From assembly GCF_043641665.1 (NCBI RefSeq), contig NW_027261182.1, forward strand, positions 135,001 through 199,000: a stretch of 64,000 nucleotides of DNA. Direction: 5' to 3'. Of the stretch, positions 10,861-24,922 are shown piece by piece. Below the pieces are notes generated by a model. That model did no database searches, had not been told where the DNA came from, and saw only the letters and a list, made by a program, of their open reading frames with translations. The translations under genes were made by a program, and so were the position numbers. Every line of letters starts with the position of its first letter. The stretch's first letter is position 1. The stretch is from Enoplosus armatus (lineage: Eukaryota > Chordata > Actinopteri > Centrarchiformes > Enoplosidae).

Positions 10861-13046
10861 GAGTCATGCCAGAGGCAGCATGTGATAGCAGGGATGCCGG
10901 CCTGTCTTGTCCCCCGCTGTGTGTAGTTCAAGAGGTGGACAGAAGGACAGTTTCCTCTCTGACTGTATGATACAGATGTGACACAGATAACACATATTTA
11001 TATATGAAACAAGTAAGACGTACATGGAATGAAGTATTTTCAGATCTGTTTGGATCCACAGAACATGTGAATCATACTGTATCTACCATCGCGACATTTT
11101 AATCCAAACACCCAGACCTGAGTTTTCAGGTCGATATAATACTTCTCACTTTTTCAACTTCCTTGTGGCTCCCAACAAACCCTAAACCTAACAGAGAGCA
11201 GGACCCCCCCCCTACAGGCCCCCACCACAGCCCCGGCTGCACCCTCTGACCTCTGACCCGGGCTCCACTCCCTCAAGTTTGTTCATGTTTTGAGTATGAA
11301 TACAGGAATCGATGTATTTCACCTTTGAAAGTAGATATATACAAATAAAAAAAGTAGATGTTAAAGAAACAAAACAACAACAAAAATCATCAGATTCAAA
11401 TTCCAGAAGTAGACATCCAGACATTGGGTGTAAATATAACTGATGGAAGCTCAGAATCTGGAAGGACATCCACCTTCATTTTATTAATGGGGGGGGGGAC
11501 ACATTGTATTGAATGATAATATACTGCATGAGAACACACTTTAGAAGGACAACCTCCACATACAGCCTCACAGTGCAGAGATAGACAGAGATAGAAGGAC
11601 AAGCTTCCCTTACAGCGTTAAAGGGACATTTTGGAAGGAGACTGTCCTCTCGGAGAGGTCAAAGGTGAATTTATCGTGAGTGCTCAAAAACAAAAACGCC
11701 TGGAATGAAGCTGTAGAAGTCCAAAAAGGATAATGAGGTCGGGAATAAGGGCAACTTCAGAGGGCTACTAGCCACTCAAAGAAAAAACAACCTACAGGTG
11801 ATAGATGCAAAGTCACAAATGACAATATAAAAAAGAAATAGTCCATTTAACCACTTTTTGTTGACCCATCCATCCAACCTAAAGTTAAAGGGTAACTCTA
11901 CCATGTTATACAGCACAACTTACTTTAGCTAACAGTTAGTGGGAAGTTACCAGCTAGATACATTTAGCTGCTACTCCATACATTATATTACAGATACTAC
12001 ACTACACTACTACTTACTACATATATTATACAATAAATGATTGTATTAGATGGCAGTGATGCAGCCATGTTTATTTTACATGATGTCTTCACTATAAACT
12101 GATCCAGAGAAAATGAAAGGAAACCAGGCTGTTTTCTACCACAACACTTCATCTCTCGTTTATATGAGTTACTGTATGTTTTGATGTGCTTTCTGTACTG
12201 GTGCAAATAAACTTCTTAAACACGTACATTTATAAAAGTCTTTTCTGTGTATAAACTCTGAACTGATCACTGGAATATTTGTCAGCTGATATTTGCATGA
12301 TTAGTGTCTCGGCAGCCTACTTTTCTGTACGACAGAGCTGCGCTGAGGTTGTTTTGCAGGAAAGCTTTTCTCCTGAGTGTGATGTTAATTCAAACCTGCC
12401 GCCAAGAATTTACTGCAATTAGTTTCACTTTGACTGTAACTAGTTAGACAGCTTTTAATATGCATCAAAATAAACGCAAGAAATGACGGCATCTCTATCC
12501 CATAAAGGGACATATATCATATGCAGGATGATGAACTGTTGGAATCACAGTTTGAAAGATGGTTGAAACAGAGGAGACTCTGTGCAGGTGAACGTAAAGC
12601 TCTCCTCTGAGTGATGTGAGCTGTTTTTTAATTTAAACACCAAGAAAAGATGAGGATGAAACATTAGAAACAAAAACAATCAATGGTAAAAGCTGAAGTA
12701 TGTCAGCTGTGGACACTCACAGAGACACTATTAAGAGGCAGCTTTTTGAATATCATGTAATGTAAAAATGAAATTAGATGCACATCTCTACGAAGTCATA
12801 AGCTAACACAGTAGATACACTATATTTCATATGCTTCCCACTGATGCAATAAAAAAAAAAAGAAGACATCTACTGTATGCCAACAATGGCATCGTCACCA
12901 TGGCAACGATGGGTGAGTCACCACAGCAAATATATGACACGGCACTTATTGAAGTCTATAGATCCTGATGAGACGGAGACGTACGCGCTGACATACAGCT
13001 CGAATCCACAAGTATGGACAAAAACACACTTTCACTCTGTGGAAAA

Positions 13047-13054
<8 letters not shown>

Positions 13055-13087
<33 letters not shown>
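13055..13087 (+). repeat. (CA)n microsatellite, 33 bp
   Basis: Uninterrupted CA array in intron 5. Confidence 0.96.
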
Positions 13088-13089
<2 letters not shown>

Positions 13090-15832
13090 AATGACTGAAG
13101 CTCTATTTTGAAACAGACGCACTCTCTCTATGTCCAAATGTAGGAGATGATTGCAGCTACTTACAGGTGTGATGGGATGATAAATCTGCTCGTTTCTCTC
13201 CTCGCCTCTCTCCTCTCGCTCTCTGTGTCTCTGATTCTACCACTGGCAAGCCACTAAACAGCAATCCCAAACCGGCAGACGAGGAGAAAATCATAGCCTG
13301 TCAAACGACTTGAGATCCACTCACAATGTACTCCAGCAGCACCACCTCTTTCTCTGCTTGTGTGTCTATGTGTGTGTGTGAGTAGCTAAGCCTTACTCCG
13401 CCTCTCTCCCATCCTCTGACCTGTTCCCAGTCTCCATCTTTCTTCATCCCTCTTCTCACCTTCTCTCTCTCTCTCTCTCTCACCTTTTCTGTCTCCCTCC
13501 CTCCCTCAGTCACCCACCCACAGGCCAGTCTGCAGCAGTAGGCTCCTCTCCACTTTTGCAACGTTGGAGGGAGTGCAAAAAGCTGAGGAAATATACAGCG
13601 AGGTGTGTGCTCTAAAGCTAGTGATATACAGCGCACTTGATGATAAAGACGTGTGACAGCAGAGCTTATATCCTGAGGCTGTTGCCCACAGAGAGCCTTG
13701 AAATCAAACGTGTGACGTTTGTGTGAAAGATGGAAAGAGAGAGACCAGACACAGAGAAAGACAGTTAGATGGAGAGAGAACCAACAGTGTGTCATCCCCC
13801 GAATTCCCTCTGGGCAAAAAAACAACACCTCGTTTCACCTTGTTGATTAAAGCAACCCCCACTTGGGCCGACCAGTCAGAGTTCGACAGAACAGAACAGA
13901 ACAGAACGGTGTTACGCATCGAACTCCCAAAGCTGGTCAAAATCTGATCATCTGTTGCAGACAGACAAAGACACGAGTGGACAGATGAAGACCAGTGTTG
14001 TATCAGATTAAAGTCCCATTAAAATCAAGAATCTTTTACTGACGCTGACAACTTCAACGTGTTCCAGCGCTTCATGACAACACACAACGGGCCACATGCT
14101 AAAAGGACAGATTCGCATTTTGTCTGTCTTAAAACAATATTCACATGCTTTCAATGGACAAAGCGGGGGACAAAAGTCACGGTCCATGTTCTGTGTGATA
14201 TCATATGTAAGAAATATATTCCTGTGTTCATCCGAAGCTAATATGAGGCTCCAGCTTCAAATCAACTTCCAACGTTAGTCTGTTTAGTACAAAATTCCCT
14301 GTTTTTTGAGGTTCCCCTTGCAAGTGGAACTTTTAATACTTTAAAGGGAAATTTAATACTTTAAATACACAAACAGGGTTTTTGTAGTAATTAGGAATGG
14401 CATACAATCAATATACAAACATCCCGGAGCAACACACACTGGAGCTTTGTTTCATTATTTTGAGGAAGCTGCCAGTTTAAGCTGAGATACAGAGAAATAT
14501 CTTCTTTTTTTTTTTTACACTATGTACGGAAGAATGTCTTCACCAGCAGCTGCCTCAATAGACCAGAATGCAAAAAGCCTGCGGCCGAAATCTGAGCAAT
14601 GTAGGTATGAGATGACAGACTGAAGCAGAACAAGACTCAGCAAAGCAGGTACACACCAAAACACATGCAATAATAATAATAATAATCCTTTAACTTATCT
14701 CCATCATAGTGACCCAAACAAAAACGGATTTCAGAGTCATACAGTTGAGGTACTGAGCTCCTTCGATATTGCAGCAGTTTCAACGCTGCTGTTAGTTAAT
14801 GGCTTGACACCATCACTCTTTGTTAGCTACATCCTGGTTACCTACAAATCTACCAGGCAACAAAGCCATTCAACTTTTCTCTGTGAGAATAGTCCCAGGA
14901 AAGTACACCACAGACTTTATTTTCCCCTCTGGCCGCAGTAGCATCGGTTAACATCACTCTGACCACATGTCAGATGTCAGTCCTGAAGGTGACCATGTGA
15001 TTGGTTATCTGCCTCAAGATCAATTAGGCTGATGACGGGAGGTTGTGGGCCAATGTACTTACGCACAACATGTGTTTGTAACCAGCGGTTTTAGGACAGG
15101 AAGGCTGCGGTAGTGACACTGCTGCACACACCTGTCAACGGTCATCTCTCGCCACGTTTCATCACCCAGAACAGACGCACAGTGTGACAGACAGACACGG
15201 AGACGCGAGTCAAAGGCCAAAACCGGAGGTAGCGTTTTAACACTGTGCTGTTAGCTTTACCACACAGAGCTGTCAGTCAAACTAAACAGCAAACGACAAC
15301 AGCGGCCCGGAGGGGGGGAGGACAGATCAGACAGCACTCTGTCAAATACTGCAAATACATAGTAGCACTGGCAGAATCTGTGTCCATAAGAAATATTGAA
15401 TGAGAGTTTTATCATGAATCCATCACAGTCCTTCTTTTCATCTGACATTTGCCTCAGATAATAACTGTGGATCAATTAGAACTGTGCAAATTTTAATATC
15501 TTAGTATTCTTGAGATGCAACAGCATTTTTATTCCAAATATCCATGAAAATAAAAATCTATCCAAAAGAGAGCTGCAGGAATGAGTCCTGAAACCCAGAA
15601 ATGAGTTAGCATTTTAACACTTCCTGTTCCCTCTTCTTGAAGTCAGTGGGTTTTTGGTCAGATGCCTGAAATAACGTTTTGTTCTACGACATGAAATACG
15701 TCAGTAGACACCCCCCCACTCGTGAATTTTGAAGCTTTTACGTGTCTTAAAAAAGGCGTTTGCTAACAAGCGGCTACATGAGACTACAGAGGTTGTCAAA
15801 GGCCGCCTTTACAGCCTCGTTGTGTTTATACT

Positions 15833-15894
15833 CTATATCTATCTGTCTATATATCTACATCTATCTGTCTATATATCTACATCTATCTATATTC
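15833..15894 (+). repeat. tctatctg/tatatctaca short tandem repeat
   Basis: The block tatctatctgtctatata is repeated with small changes about 2.5 times. Confidence 0.75.
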
Positions 15895-17914
15895 TCTTAC
15901 AAGTGAAGCTTAGTGGTGGTGACGTAGAAGTCATGTGACCGTGGTGTAGTCCCTTTATAGCCTAACGTTAGCTTTTTACTGGTGATTCCATTTACGCTTC
16001 AAAAATCCTAAAAGTGGAGTTCATTAGTGAAGATTATCTTGTTGAACAAAACGTTTCAGTATCATAAACTTCTGTTTGCCACAGAGTTTGTTTTCTGCAA
16101 CAATCCAAAGTCCAATGGAAGAATCCCGTTGGCTTTCTGTGGAGGGAACCAGGGCGATGCTAACTTCAGGGCTGCCCTACAAGGACACGTCCTCCCTGCA
16201 GGACTCTATTGAATGTTTAATGTAATGCAGGAGTGTATTTTCTGCTGCAAACAGGCCTTTTTCATGGCAGACATTTTGACATGTCATAGTTGGAAAAGCA
16301 CAGGTGTATTTAGTAATATTAATGATGGCTGCATTCCACTTCTGGTGGAGGTCCAGGTATTGTGCTCCCTGGAGCAGCTTAGTGGGAACTGAAACATTAT
16401 TAATGTCTTTAATTCCTTTTCCTGCTATGACGAGTGAAGAAGTCTGCTGTGAAAAAGGTCTGTTAGCAGTACATTAATGTCAATTCTGTGAGACTAATGC
16501 TGGCTGAGCAGTTACCTCACTATAAAGAAAACGCAAAGTTAAATATTCCCATACTGTTTTCCCAGTAACGGTCATCTGAGACACGCACACACAAACTGGA
16601 CAGAAACCACCGTAAAGAAGTTTCTACTATCATCTGTCTTCCGTTACGTGACACACTACAAAGCTTCATCCTCAAACAACCCTGCGACCACCACGCAGCA
16701 ATTATCTCCAGACACTACGTCTGGACTGACGCAGTCAAAGGAAGAATCCCCATTAAACCAGAACAAGCAGCCAACTAAGAGCATCTTTCTTTACTTCTAA
16801 TCATCAGTATTTCAGGCGAGGTGTAATCTGTCTTTTCATGCCACATTGCAAAGAGCATAGCAAAGCATCATCTACAGCTATCTTCTTTCGATTGATTCTT
16901 GCTCGTCTTTTTTGTTTCAGTCTTTTCCTCCTCTTGATTCTCACAGCCACCAGAATTAAACCTGAATTTGCTCTCTCTGCCTCTCTGTATCCACTGCCTT
17001 CAACCTCCTTCATCCCACGATTACTCTCTCCTCTGTCTCCTCTGTCTCTGTCTTTATGTCTCTATGCATCATTTTCCGTCCTTCCTTCTAATTTATCTCA
17101 GTATGTCTGTTTGTCTTTCACCATCTGTCCCCTGCTGTAGTGATTTTAGTGAGATTACAGGATGACATTTACTTGTTTGGCTTACTTTACTGAAAGAAGC
17201 TGCCCTGGCTGACTTCTCACGGTGCACGATCTTTAGTAAACATCACAAAAGCAACTTGTAAAATCACTGTTTCATCACGTGTGTGTAAGTCATGGAGGCA
17301 TCTGACTGTACGCTTAACTACATGTAAATATACATGCATACATACACCTGAACGAGGACAATATAACAATGATTTGTATCTGCTGCCTTTTCTACGACAT
17401 CTTACACTGAGTGCTTCGTGTGTGTGTGTGTGTGTTTAGCTCAGCTCTAAATGTTTTTGTGACACATTTTCAGGGACCTGTAACTGTGATTTAATGCGTT
17501 CATTCTCTTTCTTGAAATGTCTTTTAAAGAGCTTTAGCCTCCTGCATCTTCTGTTGACTTTATATTAATTAATGACGAACTGAATCTGAGAATGTGCTGC
17601 GACCTTGACTTTAACAACTGGAAGGTTATCTTGTGATGATCCTGGAGCTGTGTTTCTCTTTTTCTTTGGAGTTCGCTGCAGCCATCTACGTATTCAACAA
17701 TAAAAATTATACTTACAACATGTAAAGATATAGATCAGCCAAATGTTGAATCGCCGCCGCATTAAATCATAAAGATGAACATTCATAGTTTGTATGAAAA
17801 TGTCAAACAACTTCAGGGTCGTTGAGACTTCACAAACTTAATGATGAACTTTAGCTACAGATTTTTCATCTCCCCATCATGAGGACATACTGTGCATTTC
17901 AGCTGTGAACTCTA

Positions 17915-17916
<2 letters not shown>

Positions 17917-17956
<40 letters not shown>
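17917..17956 (+). repeat. (GT)n microsatellite, 40 bp
   Basis: Uninterrupted array, followed 151 bp later by a long (CA)n array in the opposite orientation. Confidence 0.97.
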
Positions 17957-17957
<1 letters not shown>

Positions 17958-18103
17958 TGTTCGCATTCACTCTGCTTTGTTTGTGTCATTTCTTCTGGAT
18001 GGCTTCAGAAAATGTCATTGTAAAGCTAAAAGAGCCGGACGACGCCTCCTCCTCCTGGATGTCTTTCCTGTCATTCCCCTCTATTTTTCTTCCTCACGTC
18101 TTG

Positions 18104-18107
<4 letters not shown>

Positions 18108-18194
<87 letters not shown>
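18108..18194 (+). repeat. (CA)n microsatellite, 87 bp
   Basis: The longest pure CA array in the window. Confidence 0.97.
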
Positions 18195-18196
<2 letters not shown>

Positions 18197-18335
18197 ACTT
18201 GTCTTCACATTTCACAGCAAAGAAACGTCTCCCTCTAGGTTTATCCCTGTCTTCACATCCCTCCATCATTGTTTGGTTGTCACCACTCCCTCTCCTCCCT
18301 CTCCTCCCTCCTCCCTGTGCACAAATCTATCCCGC

Positions 18336-18337
<2 letters not shown>

Positions 18338-18392
<55 letters not shown>
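18338..18392 (+). repeat. (CA)n microsatellite, 55 bp
   Basis: Second CA array 143 bp after the previous one, in the same orientation, separated by a pyrimidine-rich spacer. Confidence 0.97.
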
Positions 18393-18394
<2 letters not shown>

Positions 18395-19005
18395 TACACA
18401 TGCAATCTTATCTACTTTGACATCAGCATGTAAGAGACAACAGAGAGGAAGAAAATTAGAGAATGAGAAACAAAACAATGTGAGAGAAGAAGAAGCAGAA
18501 AAGAGAGAGACAAAAGAAGTCTAATCAGAGGGATGTAGTTCAGAGATGTCGTTCTCCGTTTGTCTTTCTCTCTGAATTCCTTTCCGTTGGCCCGTCGTAT
18601 TCTTGCACTGCACCTTTCTCTTGAATTCTTGGTATTCAGGTTATATACTCATGTCTTTATGCAGGCTGCAGTGGAAGTGAGGCTGCTCTCTGTGTCCTCA
18701 TAATCTGCCACTCTGTATTGTTCTATTCTGCGCAAAACAGCACTTAAGTTTGTTTTTGTAGGAGATGTCCAATAGTTTCTCTTTTTCTTTGGCTATGATT
18801 TCAGTCTATAATTTCTATCATCACTCTCTCTCTCTCTCTCTCTCTCACCTACACACTCTCACATCCAGCGACGTTTAAATCCCCTGAGGCAGTGTGCAAA
18901 GGCCATGCACACAGTAGAGGGACACTGAAAGACAAATATATAACTACATGAGTAGCATGCATCAACACAGCGAAGGACACATATGTTCTGTACATGTGTG
19001 TTTTT

Positions 19006-19008
<3 letters not shown>

Positions 19009-19039
<31 letters not shown>
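19009..19039 (+). repeat. (TG)n microsatellite, 31 bp
   Basis: Uninterrupted array; another of 26 bp follows at 19219-19244. Confidence 0.95.
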
Positions 19040-19041
<2 letters not shown>

Positions 19042-21454
19042 CCGCTCCGCTGCATTCATCACCTCTGTCAGCTTCGGTGCCACCGAACATCCATTTACTG
19101 AGAATTCAGCACATCACTGTGTGTCTGCATGCGGTGGGTTCATCCATGTGTCACTGCGCGATGGACACGCTGTAATGGCCATGTGTGAGTGCTGTTACAT
19201 GTGAGAGGTTAAACCTACTGTGTGTGTGTGTGTGTGTGTGTGTGAGAGATATTTTCACAGATGCCTGGACTGTCTGCATCCATACATGCATTTGTGTGAT
19301 TCACAGTTTGAGGGTAATAAGTAGTGCTTCTTCTTCTTTTCTTAAAAAACATATTCTACATGAAATCAATACTAAAATGCTATAAAGGTGTTTAGAAAGC
19401 AGCATGTTATATTATATATAACAACATATATATGTATATTATATTACATATTTTGCTTTTTGGGCAGATTTGAAAGGTTTAACTTGTAGTTTAGGGAGAG
19501 GCTGGTTTCATATGTTGGAAAGTGTTTGTGGAGAAACAGACTGTTCTAATAATTTATTAATAAAATACACAATATAGAGCATGTAGCATGTAGCTAAGTG
19601 AGGGAGTGGTCTGCTGTGAAAACAGAGTGCACGATCTGATTTTCATTTATTTCCTTTTACTTCCTCTTTCAACAGTCTTATGTGAGATCACATACACGAT
19701 GCAAAATGCACTTTTTATCTTTTACTTGTATTTGGCTTCTTCACATTCACACGCTCACCCTGTCAGTTCAGTGTAGGTGAATTTAGGAGGCGGACTTGTT
19801 TCTAATTCCAGTCCCTGCAAGTTTATTTGGGCACTATGGATGACTTGCAGCACTCTATCAAACTCTATCAGCTAACAACACAGAAATAATGATTTGAGTA
19901 ATTATGATATGCTTTTTTTTATCACATAGAAAGATCCTCCTCTTAAACCTACAAACCTTTCAATTTTTAACTTACGTAGTCCGTTCTCACAAACCAGAAG
20001 ATGGTGTCTCAGTGTTATTTATCCGGCTCCATATTCACCCGTGCACAACATTAGCTTCATATGTTTATAGCATCACTCTCTTCTCGTCATCGTCAGTTTA
20101 TTTTCCAGTTGTTTCTTATTCCTCTACATGTGTACTCATCCAAAAGCACACTGTGTTGCACATGTACTTCCTCCCCTCTATCTCTTCATCCATCCACGCA
20201 AAACATGAGCATTTCTCATTGTGGTATTTGTGCTTTACAGTAACTATAAGAGGACGTTTGCGTTTTCAGTGACAAAACGCAGACACTAATGTGAGGTCTG
20301 TCAGGATGGAAATGGGAAAATCTGTCATGCAGAACCTCACGAAGACAGTTTCGTCTTTCATCTCTTCAACTCTGACGGAGAGCAAAGACAAAAAGTCTGT
20401 TAACTCAACAACAGAAGACAGAGACTGGCAGGACAGGAGGAAGATGAGTGAGGCAAAGAACACGACAGATTTAGATTTCATTCAGATTTATATAAAGAAG
20501 GATATCCAATAAAACCGTATACTGTGACAGACAAAACCTTCAGAGGTTTAAGATAAAAAGACAGATGGCACACAAATGAACAAAAACAAGCACCACAGAC
20601 GGACAGAGGAGGTACAGAGAGTAATAAAACACCACAGATCTGAACGGCATGTTCTTCACCGTGCAGTCAGTGCAGCAGGTGCATTTCTGTCATTCCTGTA
20701 ATATAACCACTCGCATGTTGCTGCTATAATCAAACATTTTCAGCTTGAGTCCCAAAGACGTAGATTTGATCTCCTCTTGAGAGAACTCATTAAAACAACA
20801 ATCGTTTTTTATACTTACCACCATTGCTCTCGGCTGTGAGACGCAGCTCAGTGAAGTGATGCTTATTTATTCATTGTTCCAGCTTGAAAAGGGAAATAGA
20901 CCCTGACCACCTTTCTTTTTTGTTTTCATATATGCATAGCGTGAAAATGAAAGGATGTATCACCAGCCAGACAAAATAAAATCTAACCCCAATAGTCAGG
21001 TGTTAATGAACCGTCGACAGGCTCGACTCAACAAAACAAGAAGGGAAAAGGAGGGTAAAGAGCAGGAGTACAAGCACAAGAACTCCTGATCAGAACTGAA
21101 TGAAACGCCAGCAAGAACCAATGAGGCTGCAGTCATGGAGGGCCAATTATAAAATAAAAGCAACACACATTGAGGAACTTCTTTTGAATCATGCATTTTT
21201 ACTAGTGAACAGAACTGAGCTCATTAAATAATTGGAAACCTTCAGTCGAAATGTACGAATAAGGAGGTTCCTCATGTTACTGCCGTGACTCCATTCTTTA
21301 TGCCGAAGCTGGTAATAACACCAGACTTGTATAGACAAGTAGGTTGACAGATGTGCTAATTAAAGCATTAATAAGCATAATTAATGACCTATGTTCAGCA
21401 TGACTGGTTATGTAGTGACGTGACACACTTAAAGAAAGGTAATGTGCTGCTTAC

Positions 21455-21551
21455 CACATAGAGCTGCTTCCATAGTAAGGCCCATTCCTGTAGTGTTGAC
21501 GTCACCTCAGTAACAATGGGGTCTTCGAGAGGCACCACAGTCTCATGTGGC
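21455..21551 (-). CDS. dock3: dock3 coding exon 5 (post-SH3 helix)
   Basis: This 97-nt exon is bounded by acceptor cctgttcag|GCCAC and donor TATGTG|GTAAGC. One base completes the Gly codon, then 32 codons follow, including PHETVVPLEDPIVTEV and LQEWALLWKQLYV, about residues 74-105. Human DOCK3 has QYETVVPLEDSIVTEV and LQEWASLWKQLYV. The segment is the first helical region after the SH3 domain, which in DOCK1/2 structures contributes to the ELMO-binding surface (family knowledge). It ends in phase 0. The Gln-Tyr to Pro-His and Ser to Pro changes from human are the main differences seen. Confidence 0.96.
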
Positions 21552-24500
21552 CTGAACAGGGACACAACAGAAAGAAGAGCGAGAGAAACCCAATCAACCG
21601 TTGACCTTGTTTGTCTTGTTTGTGTTGCGTTGCACACAGTTCGGCTTCAACGATGGTGAGTTAAAGTGAATTGCGTTTCTAGGCATGCGGGCCCCGAGGA
21701 AGAGGACCCGCACCCTCTGTAGATATGAAGGGCTCGTTCTAAGCTAACGAAAACACAACAGTACGTTGCTTTTATCTCATGTTGTGTTGCATATCTAGAA
21801 TATTAGAGACAGAAAGGTGTTGAAATCATAATGTCCATACAAACAGCTCCCACTTAAAATGACCAACCTTACAAAGCCTCTTCCACAGTGAGTTTTCAAC
21901 CCTCCTAATGTTTCCAAACTGAGTAAACTCCCGCTCCACCTGAAGAAAAGGACCTCAGCTCACTTCGCTGACTTGAAAAATCGTTGTGCGCTAACTCCCT
22001 CCTTCCTCTCCAACCTCCCTTATCCATAATTTTGAACATGGGGGAGTTGTTGGCTGAAATTGAAAGCTGAGTCACTGTCTCAGCCCTGGAGTCAGGAATA
22101 TCAGAGCGCCTCTCTCTGTCTCACACTTCTTTATTCTCCCTCTCTTCCCGTGCTACCTTTCTTCTCCTCCCTCCCTGACTCTTGGTTTTTACTCTGTCTC
22201 TAACGTATTCTATCCTTTCTCTCTCTCTCTGTCTCATAACTGATTAATTAATAAAAGCAGTGTGCTAGATTAGCTGATCTCCCAGCGGAGTCGTAGCTGG
22301 CGGCCGCCTGGTGATTTCACCCACATTAGTTACACTTGTATCTCAGACGCTTCTCCTCCTCTTCTCCTCTGTTCTACTTTTCACTCAATCTAATCTCTCC
22401 CTCCCTCTTCCCCTCCCTCCTTCTGTTCCTCCTCAAGTTTTCTCTTTGTTCTGGCACATTTCCATCTTTCCTCTCAGTGCTCTTCCTTCTCTCCACTTCT
22501 TTCTTATCTACACCTGTTCTCCTTCACTTCCTTTTCTTTTTCTATGATCCTCCTTACATCTACTCACTTCTTCTTCCCTCATTTCCCCCCCCCACACTCG
22601 TTTCTCTCCAAGCTGACATTTCTGTCTAAAGCCACTTTTGCTCCATCCAAATATTTCTATCTCTGACAGTAAAATATTTGCAAAGAGAATAACAGAATTA
22701 CTAACACACTCTCTGTCTCTCTTTTTAAGACGAAACATGATTCTTTCTGTTACGTCTTCTGAAAATAATTAAAGCCCTCAGCTGCTTAAAACTTTAAAGC
22801 CATTTATTATTCTGTCTCTTGGCTACTTTAACTGACTTTGTTTCACCACAAACCCAGCGTGTGTTTGATATTTTGTCTGTATAACAGACAGATACACAAT
22901 TATCCCAATGACAGAGTTTATTGAAGCAATTTGTCCAGCTTTTATACCCGAATGTTCTCCAGGTTCGTCTTTCTTTTGTCTGCCGACCAGTTCCTAAACA
23001 ACCGATGAGATGATTCATGCATCAATCTGTCATTTGAACATCACTTTTTACATCTAAGCATCCACAGAAACCTCCTGCCAAAGACTTGTCAATGCACTTC
23101 AGGGACATCGCACGACTTCCTGCCATTGAAAATAAACACGGGTCATTTTAAGCCGTATGAACAAACAACCAATGCTGTCATTCTGTATGAAGGACAGACT
23201 CTCTCTCAGCGTGAAGGAGCAGATGGAGAAAAAGTCCTTTTCACTCTGTGCACGACTTACGCTACGCACCTGCATAAAAATAGAGGAAAATAGGGCCTGA
23301 AACAGCAAAGTAAAAGTAATCCCAGGCGATGAAGCTCACCGAGGCTTCTAATCCTCCCTCAGGGGGCGAACACTGGATTTACAGGGAGAAGTCTGTCCAG
23401 GGAGCCTGAGGTGTTTGAGGAGCGTACATCTCCTTTATTCATACCTGCATGTGTGTGTTTTAAATTGCCTTTCACTGTACATGTGTTTATTCAATATGCA
23501 ACGGCATCTTGTCAGAGTCTGTGTGTCTCGTGTGTGTGTGTTTACAGGTTTATTTGTCTCTCCGGGTGTGATCCTGAAGTGCGGGGGAGCTGTTTTCTGA
23601 TATATATAAACGTCAGCTCTGAGAGTGTATTCATCCTGCAGAGAAGCAGACAGCCGCCAAAGCGTTCTTCACAACATCCTGACAACTTGACGCAGTGCTC
23701 AAGCCGGAGCCTGCTTCATCTGTGTTTCCCCTGTGTTCACTCAGCGGTGTCGGCCGGACCGACTCAACGAGAACCATTCAAAATCAATAAAACACGTTTT
23801 GGATAAATATAGATAACCCATATTTCAATGTGATGACCCTGAAGGTGACTGGCAGCTTCTGTCTCGTGCCAGAGAGCTGCGAGTGGGAAGTGATCTGTGA
23901 AGTTATCTCCACAGGACAGGAGTCCAGTCTGAGAGAGTTAGAGCCAAACAATGTAAAATCCAGTGTCTCACAAACAGAAACATTTATTGACCTTAAATAA
24001 GAAATAGAAAATAGTATATTGTCAAGATTTGGACAGTGTGCAGAATCCCATTTTGATCTTCAGTTTTTCTATGATGACTTTGACATTAATGGTCACGTGT
24101 CTCACATGTACATCACACATATATATGCTGCTTTCAGACCCACTAGGTCAACAGTCCATTGCTATATTTGTCACCACGCACCAGCTGCCCAGATTCAGTC
24201 GAATACACTCCGGCTCTCTGCACTGAAAGCGATCTCTCCCTCTGCCCTGGAGGTCTGCTTGAAACAGTAAAGGATTCACTAATTCCAATTAATTTACTCT
24301 CCCTGCCTTTAATTAAAACACTCTTATGCAAATCGAGACACACTCCGCAACTTGATTAATCTCAAGTTAAAAAAAAGCCAATCCTTTTCCAATCATTATG
24401 CAAATGTATTAAAATATGTACTCTTGAACTTGGAAGGGAATCAGAAACGAGGAGCTTCATACCTTATTTAGAGAGAATGGGTCTCAAAACAACTGATCCC

Positions 24501-24922
24501 GACAGAAAACGAGATTTAATCAAATTATCCCCTAAATGGCTTCAGCTACAAGAGGAAGAAAAAGCCTCGCAGCGCTGTGGAAATAAAGTATGCTCAACTG
24601 TGGCAGATAGACGAGAGCGACTTAAGCTTGTATTGTCTCAGACAATCAGATCAGTGTTGCAGCGACATAAAGATGCTGACATAGATACGAAAAATAGACT
24701 TACATCATGCGATGACCTTCCTCTTAAAGCAGTGCAGTTTATTCGAGCTGTTTGCAGTTATTCTACTTGGTTTGATGTCGACTCCCACTTTCACCAACTT
24801 CTCTCATATTTCTCTAATTAAACAAGTATGATGTTGGAGTAAATGTAGGTGTTAATTGAAGTGTGAACATTAAGGCCCCAGAGGTTGTGGTATATATATA
24901 TCTTAGAGGTTGGTAGTCTTAC
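21552..24922 (-). other. dock3 intron 4 (3371 bp)
   Basis: GT-AG intron between exons 4 and 5. The notable part is 24.26-24.42 kb, which has two ATGCAAAT octamers and several TAATTA/AATTAA motifs. A 114-codon open frame at 24477-24821 on the plus strand resembles no family I know and is probably chance. The stretch 22.1-22.6 kb is pyrimidine-rich on the plus strand. Confidence 0.9.

Larger units (their letters stand above)
4073..21454 (-). other. dock3 intron 5 (17.4 kb)
   Basis: GT-AG intron between exons 5 and 6. It has CA/TG arrays (10.7, 13.06, 17.9, 18.1, 18.35, 19.0 and 19.2 kb), a retroposon 3' tail at 6.05-6.23 kb, a GAATC-rich segment at 5205-5288 and short pyrimidine-rich runs at 8.1, 13.4 and 17.0 kb. 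I see no further exon, and exons 5 and 6 join without missing residues. The stretches 6.3-8.1, 8.6-10.6, 11-13 and 14-17 kb have nothing I can name. Confidence 0.9.

Noticed and set aside
17905..18524. Several overlapping open frames of Cys-Val or His-Thr runs
   Set aside because: Translations of (GT)n and (CA)n microsatellites. The same applies to similar frames near 10.7, 27.9, 28.0, 35.7, 37.2, 51.3, 53.5 and 55.1 kb.
24477..24821. 114-codon plus-strand open frame with normal amino-acid mix
   Set aside because: It is the best-looking non-repeat frame, but it matches no family I know, lies antisense within intron 4 and has no splice or promoter signal I can support. A translated search with no hits in other fish would confirm the rejection.
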